The notes below the pieces were generated by a model. The model saw only the letters and a program-made list of their open reading frames with translations. It was not told the origin of the DNA and did no database searches. DNA of 64,000 nt from NCBI GenBank assembly GCA_029098505.1, contig JAQXOE010000021.1, forward strand, positions 1-64,000. Reading direction: 5' to 3'. Position numbers and translations under genes: made by a program. Positions 52,908-60,351 of this stretch are shown one piece after another. Position 1 is the first letter of the stretch. Each line of letters starts with the position of its first letter. Source of the stretch: Bacteroidales bacterium (GTDB taxonomy: Bacteria > Bacteroidota > Bacteroidia > Bacteroidales > UBA932).

Positions 52908-53405
52908 TTATTTGTCGTACTGGTAGGCCAATCTCTCGCTCCCGTTCCAACATCTGATGGTCCCGCAATGGATGAAGCCATAGTTGAGAACGAGCCTCTG
53001 CATTACTTTATTGTCAGCGTGAGTGTCAATTCTGATAGAGTCGTGCTTTTCGAGGGCGAATTCCATCACTCTATTGAAAATCCCGCCTTTCTCGCCGGTG
53101 GAGGCGATTCTATGGATGGTCGCATATGGGCGGTCGCTGAGCCATTGCCCTCCCTCTATGACGGCATAAGTGGGGTCATTGCCTTCCCGAAGGACGAAGC
53201 TGGCAATGATTTTGCCCTCACTGGTGCAGACATAGCTGTCTCCAGCAGCGATATCATCTTCGAGCAGTTGCCGGCCAGGATAGGAGCTGTCCCATTGCCC
53301 CGGATTCCCATTGGCGGCCATATAGTTTCTCGCGGCGGCGAAAATCTCCTCAAGGCGGGGGATGTCCTCGACTTCTGTCTTCCTTATGTCAATATTTGAA
53401 TGCAT
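52908..53405 (-). CDS. GNAT-family N-acetyltransferase
   Basis: A 165-residue acetyltransferase of unknown substrate. It opens IDIRKTEVEDIPRLEEIFAAARNYM, the usual first strand and helix. The acetyl-CoA region is IHRIASTGEKGGIFNRVMEFAL near residue 100, with the pyrophosphate loop reduced to STGEKGGI, and RIDTHADNKVMQRLVLNYGFIHCG closes the fold. It follows pgi but is separated from it by a minus-strand terminator. Confidence 0.85.
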   Translation of the reverse strand: MHSNIDIRKTEVEDIPRLEEIFAAARNYMAANGNPGQWDSSYPGRQLLEDDIAAGDSYVCTSEGKIIASFVLREGNDPTYAVIEGGQWLSDRPYATIHRIASTGEKGGIFNRVMEFALEKHDSIRIDTHADNKVMQRLVLNYGFIHCGTIRCWNGSERLAYQYDK

Positions 53406-53418
53406 ACTGGTGTAAAGG

Positions 53419-53470
53419 GAAAAATCCCGGGTTTATGCCCCGGGATATTGTGTATCAGGCCTTTCGGCCT
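53419..53470 (-). terminator. Terminator after pgi
   Basis: On the minus strand AGGCC/GGCCT (53457-53470) forms a small hairpin. Then ATCCCGGG/CCCGGGAT (53424-53446) forms an 8-bp stem followed by five T residues (complement of 53419-53424). This ends pgi transcripts before the acetyltransferase gene. Confidence 0.75.
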
Positions 53471-53486
53471 TGTGTGCTCCGAAATA

Positions 53487-54818
53487 TTACTCGCCGAGTC
53501 TCTTGAGAATAGCTGCTGTCTGCTCCTCGTATCCTGGCTTGTGGAGAAGAGCGAACATATTCTTCTTGTAAGCCTCTACGCCTGGCTGGTTGAAAGGATT
53601 GACACCGAGAACATAAGCGCTGATACCGCAAGAAAGCTCGAAGAAGTAGAAGAGGCTTCCGAGATTGTACTCGTTGATTCTCTCGATTTTTACTTCCATC
53701 TGAGGAACGCCGCCGTCGATGTGAGCGAGCTTGGTTCCGAGCTGTGCCATCGCGTTGCAGTGCTCTACATTCTTGCCTGCGAGGAAGTTAAGCTGGTCGA
53801 GGTTCTGCTCGTCAAAGTTGATGACCATAGTCCTGTTGGCGTTTTCAATGGTCACAACGGTCTCGAACATAGTGCGTGAACCCTCTTGGATGAACTGACC
53901 CATTGAGTGGAGGTCGGCTGTATTGGTCACTGATGCTGGGAAGATGCCCTTGAAATCCTTGCCCTCTGACTCTCCGTAGAGCTGTTTCCACCACTCTGCG
54001 AGGTAAACGAACTTAGGATTGTAGGTGACGAGAATCTCGATAGCCTTGTTCTTTTCGCTGTGGAGAAAGTTCCTCATAGCAGCGTACTTGATGGCTGCAT
54101 TGTCCTCAGACTTCTTGATGAGCTCCTCACGCTCGTCTGCGGCGCCCTTAAGAAGTGCGCGAATGTCAAAACCGGCAACTGCAATAGGAAGCAAACCGAC
54201 CGGAGTGAGAACTGAGAAACGGCCACCGACATTGTCAGGGACAATGAAAGTGCGGTATCCTTCCTGAGTCGAGAGGGTCTTGAGAGCACCCTTCTTGGCG
54301 TCTGTAACTGCGACAATGCGTCTTGAAGACTCCTGGCCATAGGTCTTGTCAAGATATTCCTTGACAATGCGGAATGCTACTGCTGGCTCAGTGGTGGTGC
54401 CTGATTTGGAGATGACGATGCAAGCGGTGTTTCTTGTCTGTGCCAGGTCCATAAGCTCCGAGAGGTATTCCTCTGAAAGGTTATTGCCTGCAAATACTAC
54501 CTGAGGAACGCCCTCAGGTCGGATGAATGAGTGTGAGAGGGCCTCGATGGTGCAACGTGCACCGAGGTATGAACCTCCGATTCCTATTGTTATTACGAGG
54601 TCAATACCCATAGACTTCCAGTCGTCACGAACTGCCTCGCAAGCAGAGATGAGTGATTCCGGTGTCTCGTTTGGAAGAACCTTCCAGCCGAGGAAATCAT
54701 TGCCTGCTCCATTTTCGCTGTCGAGAACGTCGAAAGCGTCAAGAGCCTTGTTCAAATACTCTTTGTACTCTGCATCATTTACGAAGGAATTGCATCCTCC
54801 CAAATCAATTTTTACCAT
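53487..54818 (-). CDS. pgi: Glucose-6-phosphate isomerase
   Basis: A 443-residue Pgi that interconverts glucose-6-phosphate and fructose-6-phosphate. It has ITIGIGGSYLGARCTIEALSH near residue 85, ACIVISKSGTTTEPAVAFRI near residue 135, VPDNVGGRFSVLTPVGLLP near residue 200 and a C-terminal NPFNQPGVEAYKKNMF with the signature His/Lys region. The short length is normal for the Firmicutes/Bacteroidetes type. A TAACTTTG -7-like box lies upstream (complement of 54877-54884). Confidence 0.95.
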   Translation of the reverse strand: MVKIDLGGCNSFVNDAEYKEYLNKALDAFDVLDSENGAGNDFLGWKVLPNETPESLISACEAVRDDWKSMGIDLVITIGIGGSYLGARCTIEALSHSFIRPEGVPQVVFAGNNLSEEYLSELMDLAQTRNTACIVISKSGTTTEPAVAFRIVKEYLDKTYGQESSRRIVAVTDAKKGALKTLSTQEGYRTFIVPDNVGGRFSVLTPVGLLPIAVAGFDIRALLKGAADEREELIKKSEDNAAIKYAAMRNFLHSEKNKAIEILVTYNPKFVYLAEWWKQLYGESEGKDFKGIFPASVTNTADLHSMGQFIQEGSRTMFETVVTIENANRTMVINFDEQNLDQLNFLAGKNVEHCNAMAQLGTKLAHIDGGVPQMEVKIERINEYNLGSLFYFFELSCGISAYVLGVNPFNQPGVEAYKKNMFALLHKPGYEEQTAAILKRLGE

Positions 54819-54977
54819 ATATCCTAATAGAATTTGTTAATCTTAAAGGTAAGCGGTCTCTATAGACTCAATGTTGCAAAGTTAACTAAAAAAATCATTT
54901 CTTAAATATTCTTATCAATATAATAGGTATGGCTTTATGAGTGCTTGCTTCTTTAGGGGACTTGTTATGAATGGTTT

Positions 54978-55058
54978 TCCCTGCCTGGTGGCTGTGGTTA
55001 GATTATCCCTGCCTGGTGGCTGTGGTAGATTATCCCTGCCGGGTGGCCGTGGAGGATA
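54978..55058. repeat. Three tandem repeats of 26-28 bases
   Basis: Units start TCCCTGCCTGGTGGCTGTGG and run 54978-55005, 55006-55032 and 55033-55058. The first two differ by one base; the third is diverged (TCCCTGCCGGGTGGCCGTGG) and its end overlaps the left arm of palindromic copy B, so the repeats may be extra copies of that element's end. Confidence 0.75.
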
Positions 55059-55155
55059 ACTTATTAATAATCAGACATTTAGATGTTTGTCTATGGGCTA
55101 TTTTCCCCATAGACAAGTGCTTAACTTGTTGAGTATCAGGCTGTTATACCCCACG
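55048..55155. repeat. 108-bp palindromic element, copy B
   Basis: Terminal arms CGTGGAGGATAAC (55048-55060) and GTTATACCCCACG (55143-55155) are complementary at 11 of 13 positions. The core is TTGTCTATGGG (55087-55097) pairing with CCCATAGACAA (55106-55116), followed by GTGCTTAACTTG, which is also seen in copy C as ATGCTTAACTTG. Confidence 0.75.
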
Positions 55156-55300
55156 CTTCTTATGCCCCGACAAATCAGGAAAGCAAAAATGCCAGTAGGG
55201 AGCATATATCAACAGTTTCATTGAAAACAAATATTGAAAAAGTAATCAAAAGATTTGGAAAATAGGAAAAATAAGCCTACCTTTGCAATCCTTTCCAATT

Positions 55301-55374
55301 GGTGCGGTAGTTCAGTTGGTTAGAATGCCGGCCTGTCACGCCGGAGGTCGCGAGTTCGAATCTCGTCCGCACCG
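55301..55374 (+). tRNA. tRNA-Asp (GTC)
   Basis: A 74-base cloverleaf: acceptor GGTGCGG pairs with CCGCACC (55367-55373) and the discriminator is G55374. The anticodon stem-loop is CCGGC-CTGTCAC-GCCGG with anticodon GTC, and the T arm is GCGAG-TTCGAAT-CTCGT. CCA is not encoded. It reads Asp codons GAC and GAT. An intrinsic terminator follows at once. Confidence 0.95.
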
Positions 55375-55436
55375 CAGAGAAGCTCAGTCGAAGGACTGGG
55401 CTTTTTTTGTTGCTGATGGTCAAGGCGGAGAAGAAG
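55350..55436. repeat. Direct repeat at tRNA-Asp 3' end, first copy
   Basis: The 87-base unit covers the T arm, acceptor 3' strand, terminator and about 28 further bases, and recurs at 55521-55607 with two mismatches. Direct repeats starting inside a tRNA T arm are the usual mark of att sites for tyrosine-recombinase elements. Confidence 0.7.
55381..55408 (+). terminator. tRNA-Asp terminator
   Basis: AGCTCAGTC at 55381-55389 pairs with GACTGGGCT at 55394-55402 over a GAAG loop, and a T tract follows to 55408. Confidence 0.85.
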
Positions 55437-55520
55437 ATTCGGGCTCGCGACCTCAGTCCCCCGAGGGGATGGCACGAAGTGCCAGGGGGTAACGTGGATG
55501 TGGAAAACTCGCGCTCCAGC

Positions 55521-55607
55521 GCGAGTTCGAATCTCGTCCGCACCGCAGAGAAGCTCAGTCGAAGGACTGGGCTTTTTTTGTTGTTGATGGTCGAGGCGGA
55601 GAAGAAG
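55521..55607. repeat. Partial tRNA-Asp copy with terminator, second direct repeat
   Basis: It repeats 55350-55436, beginning GCGAGTTCGAATCTCGTCC, and includes a second full terminator (stem 55552-55573, T tract to 55579). The 5' half of the tRNA is absent; instead a short palindrome CTCGCGCTCCAGCGCGAG precedes it. It is not a functional tRNA. It may be the far att site of a lost element or a decayed tandem tRNA. Confidence 0.7.
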
Positions 55608-55612
55608 GTGAT

Positions 55613-55720
55613 CGTGGGGGATAACTCATTGAGTGTCAATGATATAAGCATTTATCTATGGGAAATTTTTCCTATAGACAAATGCTTAACTTGCTGTGTG
55701 TCAGGCAGATATTCTCCACG
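55613..55720. repeat. 108-bp palindromic element, copy C
   Basis: Ends CGTGGGGGATAAC (55613-55625) and GATATTCTCCACG (55708-55720) are complementary at 10 of 13 positions. The core TAAGCATTTATCTATGGG (55645-55662) pairs at 16 of 18 positions with CCTATAGACAAATGCTTA (55671-55688) around an 8-base loop, like copy A. Confidence 0.75.
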
Positions 55721-56239
55721 ACCAGAAGCGAAAGGTGGTGGCGGTATAGGCAAACAACCACAAAGGAAGGCGCAGCATCTTCTATTGGGGAGGAAGGTAA
55801 TCAGCGCCGTCACAGTTTTAAGAGACCAGCCTCGTATTGTGAGCTTGTGGTGCCTTATCAATTAAGTTGGCTTTAGGATCAATCTGCGCATGGCGGCAGC
55901 AACGGGGTCCACGCCAGAATTGCCGTAAAGCCGTGTGCTCATATCGCTTCGAATACCGACATGATGGCTGTGGGGCAATACTCACACTAAGCTGGGGTTG
56001 CCAAGAGTTGTTTGTTCATCTTTTTTTTACTATATTGCAATTTGTGCTCAATTGACTTCTCAATGCTGGGCTTTCTGAAATGAAAGGCATACAGGAAAAA
56101 CGGACAGGATGCTCTGGCCGATAGTTTGTGTGTAATCAGTTGAACTTTGCTAATAAAGAATCATTATCTTTAAAGGTTTGATTTTGTTATATGGCAGACA
56201 TTAATATCAAAGTCAATTTTTGTTTGGATATCAGCTGAA

Positions 56240-57304
56240 ATGATAGATATGAATACAGAAATCAAAGATATGAAACCTAAGCGCAGGGCGCTATTCATCG
56301 GCGGCACAGGAACCATCAGTTCAGCTGTGACTGAGCTTGTTGCGAAGGATGACAGTTGGGAGCTTTGGTTGCTCAACAGGGGCAATCGTCTTTGCGAGCT
56401 TCCAGATAACGTGCATTGCATCATTGCCGACATCAATGATGAGCAGGCGGTGCTCAGCGGCATCGAAGGTCTTCACTTTGATTGCGTTTGCGATTTCATT
56501 GCCTTTAAACCTGAGCAGGTGGAGCGCGACTTTCGTCTTTTTTTCGCTCGTACCGGGCAATATATTTTCATCAGTTCCGCTTCTGCTTATCAGAAGCCCG
56601 TACGTGATTTCCGTATTACGGAAGAGACTCCTCTCGAGAATCCTTTCTGGCAATATTCGCGCGACAAGAAGGCTTGTGAGGAATATTTATTTGGCAAGTG
56701 GCGCGAGGAGGCTTTCCCTGTGACTATTGTCCGCCCCAGCCACACTTATGGAGACCGTTCGGTTCCTGTCGGAATACACGGAAAGAACGGGTCCTGGCAG
56801 GTTCTCCAGCGTATGCTCGATGGAAAGGAGGTCATTGTTCACGGAGACGGCCAGTCCCTTTGGACGATGACCCGCAATAGTGACTTCGCCAGGGGCTTTG
56901 TGCCTTTGATGGGCTGCAGTGCTGCGATAGGCGAGGCTTTCCATATCACTTCTGATGAGTCATTGACCTGGGACAATATTTATGCTACGGTGGCGAAGAT
57001 TCTTGGAGTGGAGCTGAAAATCAAGCATATAGCTTCTGACTTTTTGGCTGAAGCTGGTAAAGAATATGACCTTAGGGGTAGTTTGCTGGGGGATAAGGCG
57101 AATACTGTTGTATTTGACAATTCGAAGCTAAGAAGACTTGCCGCTCCTGATTTCAAAGCGGAATACAGTTATGAGCGGGGTGTCAGGAAGACCATCGACT
57201 ATATTATGAAGCATCCTGAGCTTCAGAAGCCTGATCCTGACTTCGACAGCTGGTGCGACAGGGTTATTGCCAGATACGATGGCTTATTGATGGAGAATGA
57301 GTGA
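56240..57304 (+). CDS. NAD-dependent epimerase/dehydratase-type protein
   Basis: A 354-residue extended or atypical SDR. The cofactor motif is FIGGTGTISSAVTELVA near residue 20, CDFIAFKPEQVE near residue 85 and FISSASAYQKP near residue 115; VRPSHTYGDRSVP near residue 170 and a Tyr/Lys pair in QYSRDKKACEEYLF complete the fold. It resembles isoflavone-reductase-like or UDP-sugar epimerase relatives; the substrate is unknown. The start may be the ATG at 56240 or 56249. The acetyltransferase that follows starts 20 bases after its stop. Confidence 0.78.
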   Translation: MIDMNTEIKDMKPKRRALFIGGTGTISSAVTELVAKDDSWELWLLNRGNRLCELPDNVHCIIADINDEQAVLSGIEGLHFDCVCDFIAFKPEQVERDFRLFFARTGQYIFISSASAYQKPVRDFRITEETPLENPFWQYSRDKKACEEYLFGKWREEAFPVTIVRPSHTYGDRSVPVGIHGKNGSWQVLQRMLDGKEVIVHGDGQSLWTMTRNSDFARGFVPLMGCSAAIGEAFHITSDESLTWDNIYATVAKILGVELKIKHIASDFLAEAGKEYDLRGSLLGDKANTVVFDNSKLRRLAAPDFKAEYSYERGVRKTIDYIMKHPELQKPDPDFDSWCDRVIARYDGLLMENE

Positions 57305-57324
57305 TTTTATTTGATATTGACTTT

Positions 57325-57876
57325 ATGGCTAATGTTATCATAAGGAATGCAAGCATTGAGGATGCTCCGCTGGTGGCGAGATGCACAATGGCGGCAATAG
57401 GAATATATGATTTTTCTTTTCTCGTGCCCGAGAATGAGGAATTCTATAGGAAATTGGTAGAGGTCTGCAGCCGCACAGATACGCTTTATTCGTATGCCAA
57501 TTCGAGAGTTGTCTTCATAGGGGAGACAGCGATAGGCTGTCTCATTTCTTACCCCGGTGACAATTATATCGCGGCCCGGGAACTAACCTTCGGACTCCTC
57601 GACTTTGATGGCTCCGATACGGAAATAGAAACTGAGCCGGGTGAATACTATCTCGATTCAATGGCTATATTGCCTTCTTTCAGGGGAAATTCTATAGGAA
57701 AAGTTCTGCTGACAGATGGAATTGACCGAGGTTTGGCGCAGGGATACAAGAAAGTAACGCTTATAGTCAGCAAGGATAAGCCGCGTCTTCACGATTATTA
57801 TCTGTCCATAGGCTTTAAGGATGTAAAAGAGCTGAAAGCCTTTGGTGAGGACTATATAAAAATGGCATTTTCGTGA
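57325..57876 (+). CDS. GNAT-family N-acetyltransferase
   Basis: A 183-residue acetyltransferase of unknown substrate. It begins IIRNASIEDAPLVARCTMAAIG, and the acetyl-CoA part is YYLDSMAILPSFRGNSIGKVLL near residue 115, with the RGNSIG pyrophosphate loop, then HDYYLSIGFKDV at the end. The ATG at 57325 was preferred to the GTG at 57301, which overlaps the previous stop, because the domain starts there. It is probably cotranscribed with the epimerase-like gene. Confidence 0.85.
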   Translation: MANVIIRNASIEDAPLVARCTMAAIGIYDFSFLVPENEEFYRKLVEVCSRTDTLYSYANSRVVFIGETAIGCLISYPGDNYIAARELTFGLLDFDGSDTEIETEPGEYYLDSMAILPSFRGNSIGKVLLTDGIDRGLAQGYKKVTLIVSKDKPRLHDYYLSIGFKDVKELKAFGEDYIKMAFS

Positions 57877-57954
57877 TTTTTGTGAAATTTTGAATACTTT
57901 TTCACTTTTTTATCGAAAAGTTGATGCTCTTTGTGAAAGCTATAACTGTTTTGT

Positions 57955-57986
57955 TTTGTCAGTCTTAATAAGTATTTTTATTTTTG
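57955..57986 (+). promoter_or_regulatory. Promoter of the small lipoprotein gene
   Basis: TTTG at 57955-57958, a 20-base spacer and TATTTTTG at 57979-57986 match the Bacteroidota pattern, leaving a leader of about 65 bases before the ATG at 58058. Confidence 0.75.
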
Positions 57987-58057
57987 CGTTGGGAATTCGA
58001 CGGTAGTGTCGCCGATGTTCCGGAATGAAATAAGTAAAACCAAATATTATTGTTATT

Positions 58058-58576
58058 ATGCGTAAGTATGGTACTATCCTATTGCTGGCAGCAGCTCTTG
58101 TCGCTGCATCGTGTTCGACTGAAAAGGTTGGTGAGGATCAGTTGAATCAGCCAGAGGCACAGAACGTAGTAAGCGCTACTGTCAGTGAAGGTGTCCTTAC
58201 CAATGGTTATCAGCTCGGCGGTGATATCACTGTTGATCTTTCAACTTTGCCTAAGACTCGTGGCGGTCTTAAGCTTGAGCTCAAGCTTATTGGTACAAAC
58301 TCTTCATCTTTCGACCTCCTTTTCAAGGGTGAGGTTGTAATCGACGGAGAGGTGATTGAGATCAGCAACGCTATTCCTGCATTCGCAGATAGAGCTGTGA
58401 TGAGTGTCGATGACAGTAGGGTAGATACTCTTCTTGAGGAGGATCCCGATAAGATTGTCATCAGGAATATTATCATCACTGGCAGGGGTGACAAGGATGG
58501 CGGTGAAGGCAATGGCGAGGGTGTTGATAATATCTTCATCAGCCTCGAGGGCATTGTAACAGTCCCTATGGTCTAA
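58058..58576 (+). CDS. Small lipoprotein of unknown function
   Basis: A 172-residue lipoprotein with a clear signal (MRKYGTILLLAAALVAASC, Cys at residue 19). The mature part is strand-rich and acidic, with GYQLGGDITVDLSTLPKTRGGLKL and a Gly-rich loop GRGDKDGGEGNGEGVDN near residue 150. I recognise no family. It is a single gene with its own strong promoter and terminator, which suggests it is made in quantity. Confidence 0.65.
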   Translation: MRKYGTILLLAAALVAASCSTEKVGEDQLNQPEAQNVVSATVSEGVLTNGYQLGGDITVDLSTLPKTRGGLKLELKLIGTNSSSFDLLFKGEVVIDGEVIEISNAIPAFADRAVMSVDDSRVDTLLEEDPDKIVIRNIIITGRGDKDGGEGNGEGVDNIFISLEGIVTVPMV

Positions 58577-58669
58577 TTGCCATTAAATGATTTTTGACAA
58601 CTAAAGTGTTTGTTTAATAGATTGTTTCAGGCGAAAGATACTATCATGCTAGTAAGTATCATTCGTTTG

Positions 58670-58702
58670 GGATAGCCTGAGTCGTGACGATTCGGGCTAT
58701 CC
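58670..58702. terminator. Terminator between small lipoprotein and esterase
   Basis: GGATAGCC at 58670-58677 pairs with GGCTATCC at 58695-58702. It lies between convergent genes and may serve both. A weaker hairpin GATACT/AGTATC lies just upstream near 58637-58660. Confidence 0.6.
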
Positions 58703-58719
58703 TCCATTCAGTTCAAACA

Positions 58720-59904
58720 CTATTTGAAGATTTTCTGGACGTAGGAGCTCAGGCTCCTACGCCAGACTTTCCATTCGTGTTCACCCTCGAAAGTCTCCCA
58801 TACTACTCCTTTGTAGCCCTTCGATCTGAGGGTGTCATTGAAATCCTTCATACCGTCTATTCTTCCATCCTGTTCTCCGCAAGAGAGATAGATAACATCG
58901 AAACGGTTGAATTCTGCAGGCTTTGAAAGCATACCTGGTATCTGCTCTTCTGCATTGAAAGGAGCGCCGCCGATTGCCGAAGAACCTATGAGACCTGATG
59001 AAAAAATTCCAACAGAAGAGAACAGATCAACATTCCTGAAAGCGATATAGAATGACTGGCCGCCACCCATTGAGAGTCCGGCAACGGACCTGTGCTCGCG
59101 GTCGGCTATTACATTGTAGTTTTTCTCAATAAATGGAATGATGTCGCTGGTTAGCGAGGTGTAATTATCAAAATTGCTATTATACTTTGTCTTGATGGTC
59201 TTTTCCGGTATCATCAGGGTCTGTGCGGCATGCTGTGAAGGATTGCCATTAGGCATTACTACAAGCATTGGTTCAGCCTTGCCTGCTGCTATCAGATTGT
59301 CCATTATCTGACAGGTACGACCGAGTGTTGACCAAGCGTCTTCGTCACCGCCGCCACCGTGGAGAAGATAGAGGACAGGATATTTCTTGCTTGTGTCCTT
59401 CTTGTCATATCCGAATGGGGTGTAAACATAGAGACGTCTGGTCATATCATTCTCAGCTGAATAGTACCAGGCATGCTCAAGGTTTCCCGGCTTATCGGAT
59501 TCTTTGTACTCGTCAGCTACACCGCCGCTGATAAGCAAGCCGTTTGAGTAACGTGAGCCATCCCTTGATACAAATACATTTGAAGGGTCGAGGGTGCTTA
59601 CTCCATCCACAATGAACGTGTAGGTGTACAGTTCGGGACTTGGAAGAGGGAGAGTGATGCTCCATATTCCGGATTCATCCTTGGACATTGTTCCCTTTGA
59701 TGGGTCGTGCCCAAGCCAGGATGCTGCAATGTTGACTTTCTGAGCCTGAGGGGCATTAAGTCTGAAGGTGATAGCATCCTTTCCGATTTCAGGAGAGACG
59801 ACAGTGCGTCTCATTGACAGGGAGATTGACTCCTGTGCGTTGAGATTTGCTCCGATGAGCAATCCTAGGGTGGCGATAAGCGCCAGTTTTCTTTTGTTTG
59901 TCAT
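58720..59904 (-). CDS. Secreted CE1-type esterase with N-terminal CBM48-like domain
   Basis: A 394-residue protein with a signal peptide (LALIATLGLLIGANLNAQ). Residues about 30-125 form an E-set/CBM48-like domain (ITFRLNAPQAQKVNIAASW, WSITLPLPSPELYTYTFIVDG). The alpha/beta-hydrolase follows, with YPVLYLLHGGGGDEDAWS near residue 180, nucleophile GLSMGGGQSF near residue 275, an Asp in CGEQDG and His in EGEHEWKVW. It belongs to the enterochelin esterase or feruloyl/acetyl esterase group; cleavage of plant-wall esters is likely but not shown. Confidence 0.88.
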   Translation of the reverse strand: MTNKRKLALIATLGLLIGANLNAQESISLSMRRTVVSPEIGKDAITFRLNAPQAQKVNIAASWLGHDPSKGTMSKDESGIWSITLPLPSPELYTYTFIVDGVSTLDPSNVFVSRDGSRYSNGLLISGGVADEYKESDKPGNLEHAWYYSAENDMTRRLYVYTPFGYDKKDTSKKYPVLYLLHGGGGDEDAWSTLGRTCQIMDNLIAAGKAEPMLVVMPNGNPSQHAAQTLMIPEKTIKTKYNSNFDNYTSLTSDIIPFIEKNYNVIADREHRSVAGLSMGGGQSFYIAFRNVDLFSSVGIFSSGLIGSSAIGGAPFNAEEQIPGMLSKPAEFNRFDVIYLSCGEQDGRIDGMKDFNDTLRSKGYKGVVWETFEGEHEWKVWRRSLSSYVQKIFK

Positions 59905-59940
59905 AATAATGATTATAGGTTAGTAATCCATTTTCTTCTT

Positions 59941-60283
59941 TTAATTCGAAACCGCTGGGGTCTTGTTGGCGTTGAGCCTGCCAAAATGGAATGAGAAGCC
60001 GAATAGAATGGTCCGCCCCATAAAGTTCCTGCTCGCCATAACCCGTGGCACCCAAATCCAGGTCCCAGCCAGGAGCCCGGTTGATATCGTAAGCCTTGGT
60101 AAAAGTCTTGTAACCCAATAGTTCTGCGTTCAGCTCGTATTGCCCTGCCGCTGCCTTTTCCGGCACCTTCGCTACCACCCTGGTATTGTGGTATCGGTAT
60201 GTTGGGTTGATACTCTTGTTCCCTTGGGCGTGAGTGGATACTGCAAAGGCCATAAAGAGCAAAACGTCAAGGCTATTCTTCAT
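59941..60283 (-). pseudogene. TonB-dependent receptor remnant, internal deletion plus frameshift
   Basis: The ATG at 60281-60283 opens a signal peptide (LLFMAFAVSTHAQG) and then a carboxypeptidase-regulatory-like segment (YELNAELLGYKTFTKAYDI, APGWDLDLGAT). The open frame then runs on with non-typical sequence, but after a one-base shift at the CCC run 60042-60044 it reads VMASRNFMGRTILFGF, then SFHFGRLNANKTP, and stops at 59941-59943, as the last strands of an outer-membrane barrel would. Plug and most of the barrel are missing. The remnant is about 113 codons against 700 or more for an intact receptor. Confidence 0.65.
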
Positions 60284-60323
60284 AAAAGGACTAGGTTTTG
60301 AACAAAGATAAGCAAAATCTAAC

Positions 60324-60331
60324 TATATTTG
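60324..60331 (+). promoter_or_regulatory. Candidate -7 box of the zinc protease gene
   Basis: TATATTTG fits TAnnTTTG, 20 bases before the ATG at 60352. A TTTG lies at 60297-60300, with a rather long 23-base spacer. Confidence 0.5.
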
Positions 60332-60351
60332 TATGTTAATTCAGTTTCAGT

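Larger units (their letters stand above)
54819..56239. other. 1.4-kb repeat-rich, protein-free zone around tRNA-Asp
   Basis: It contains the pgi promoter, tandem repeats at 54978-55058, two 108-bp palindromic elements (55048-55155, 55613-55720), tRNA-Asp and a partial tRNA copy with its terminator. The last part (55721-56239) has no recognised content apart from short frames, one of which (DQSAHGGSNGVHARIAVKPC from about 55878) ends at a stop near 55990 and could be a decayed gene end; I do not recognise it. Confidence 0.6.

Noticed and set aside
54978..55720. CRISPR array
   Set aside because: Only three short tandem units without spacers of equal length, and no cas genes in the window.
55407..55865. 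152-codon plus-strand frame across repeats
   Set aside because: It crosses a partial tRNA, a terminator and a palindromic element, so it cannot be a real coding region.
60284..60351. Longer reading of the zinc protease into the upstream gap
   Set aside because: A -7-like box at 60324-60331 and the signal peptide beginning at 60352 support the annotated start.
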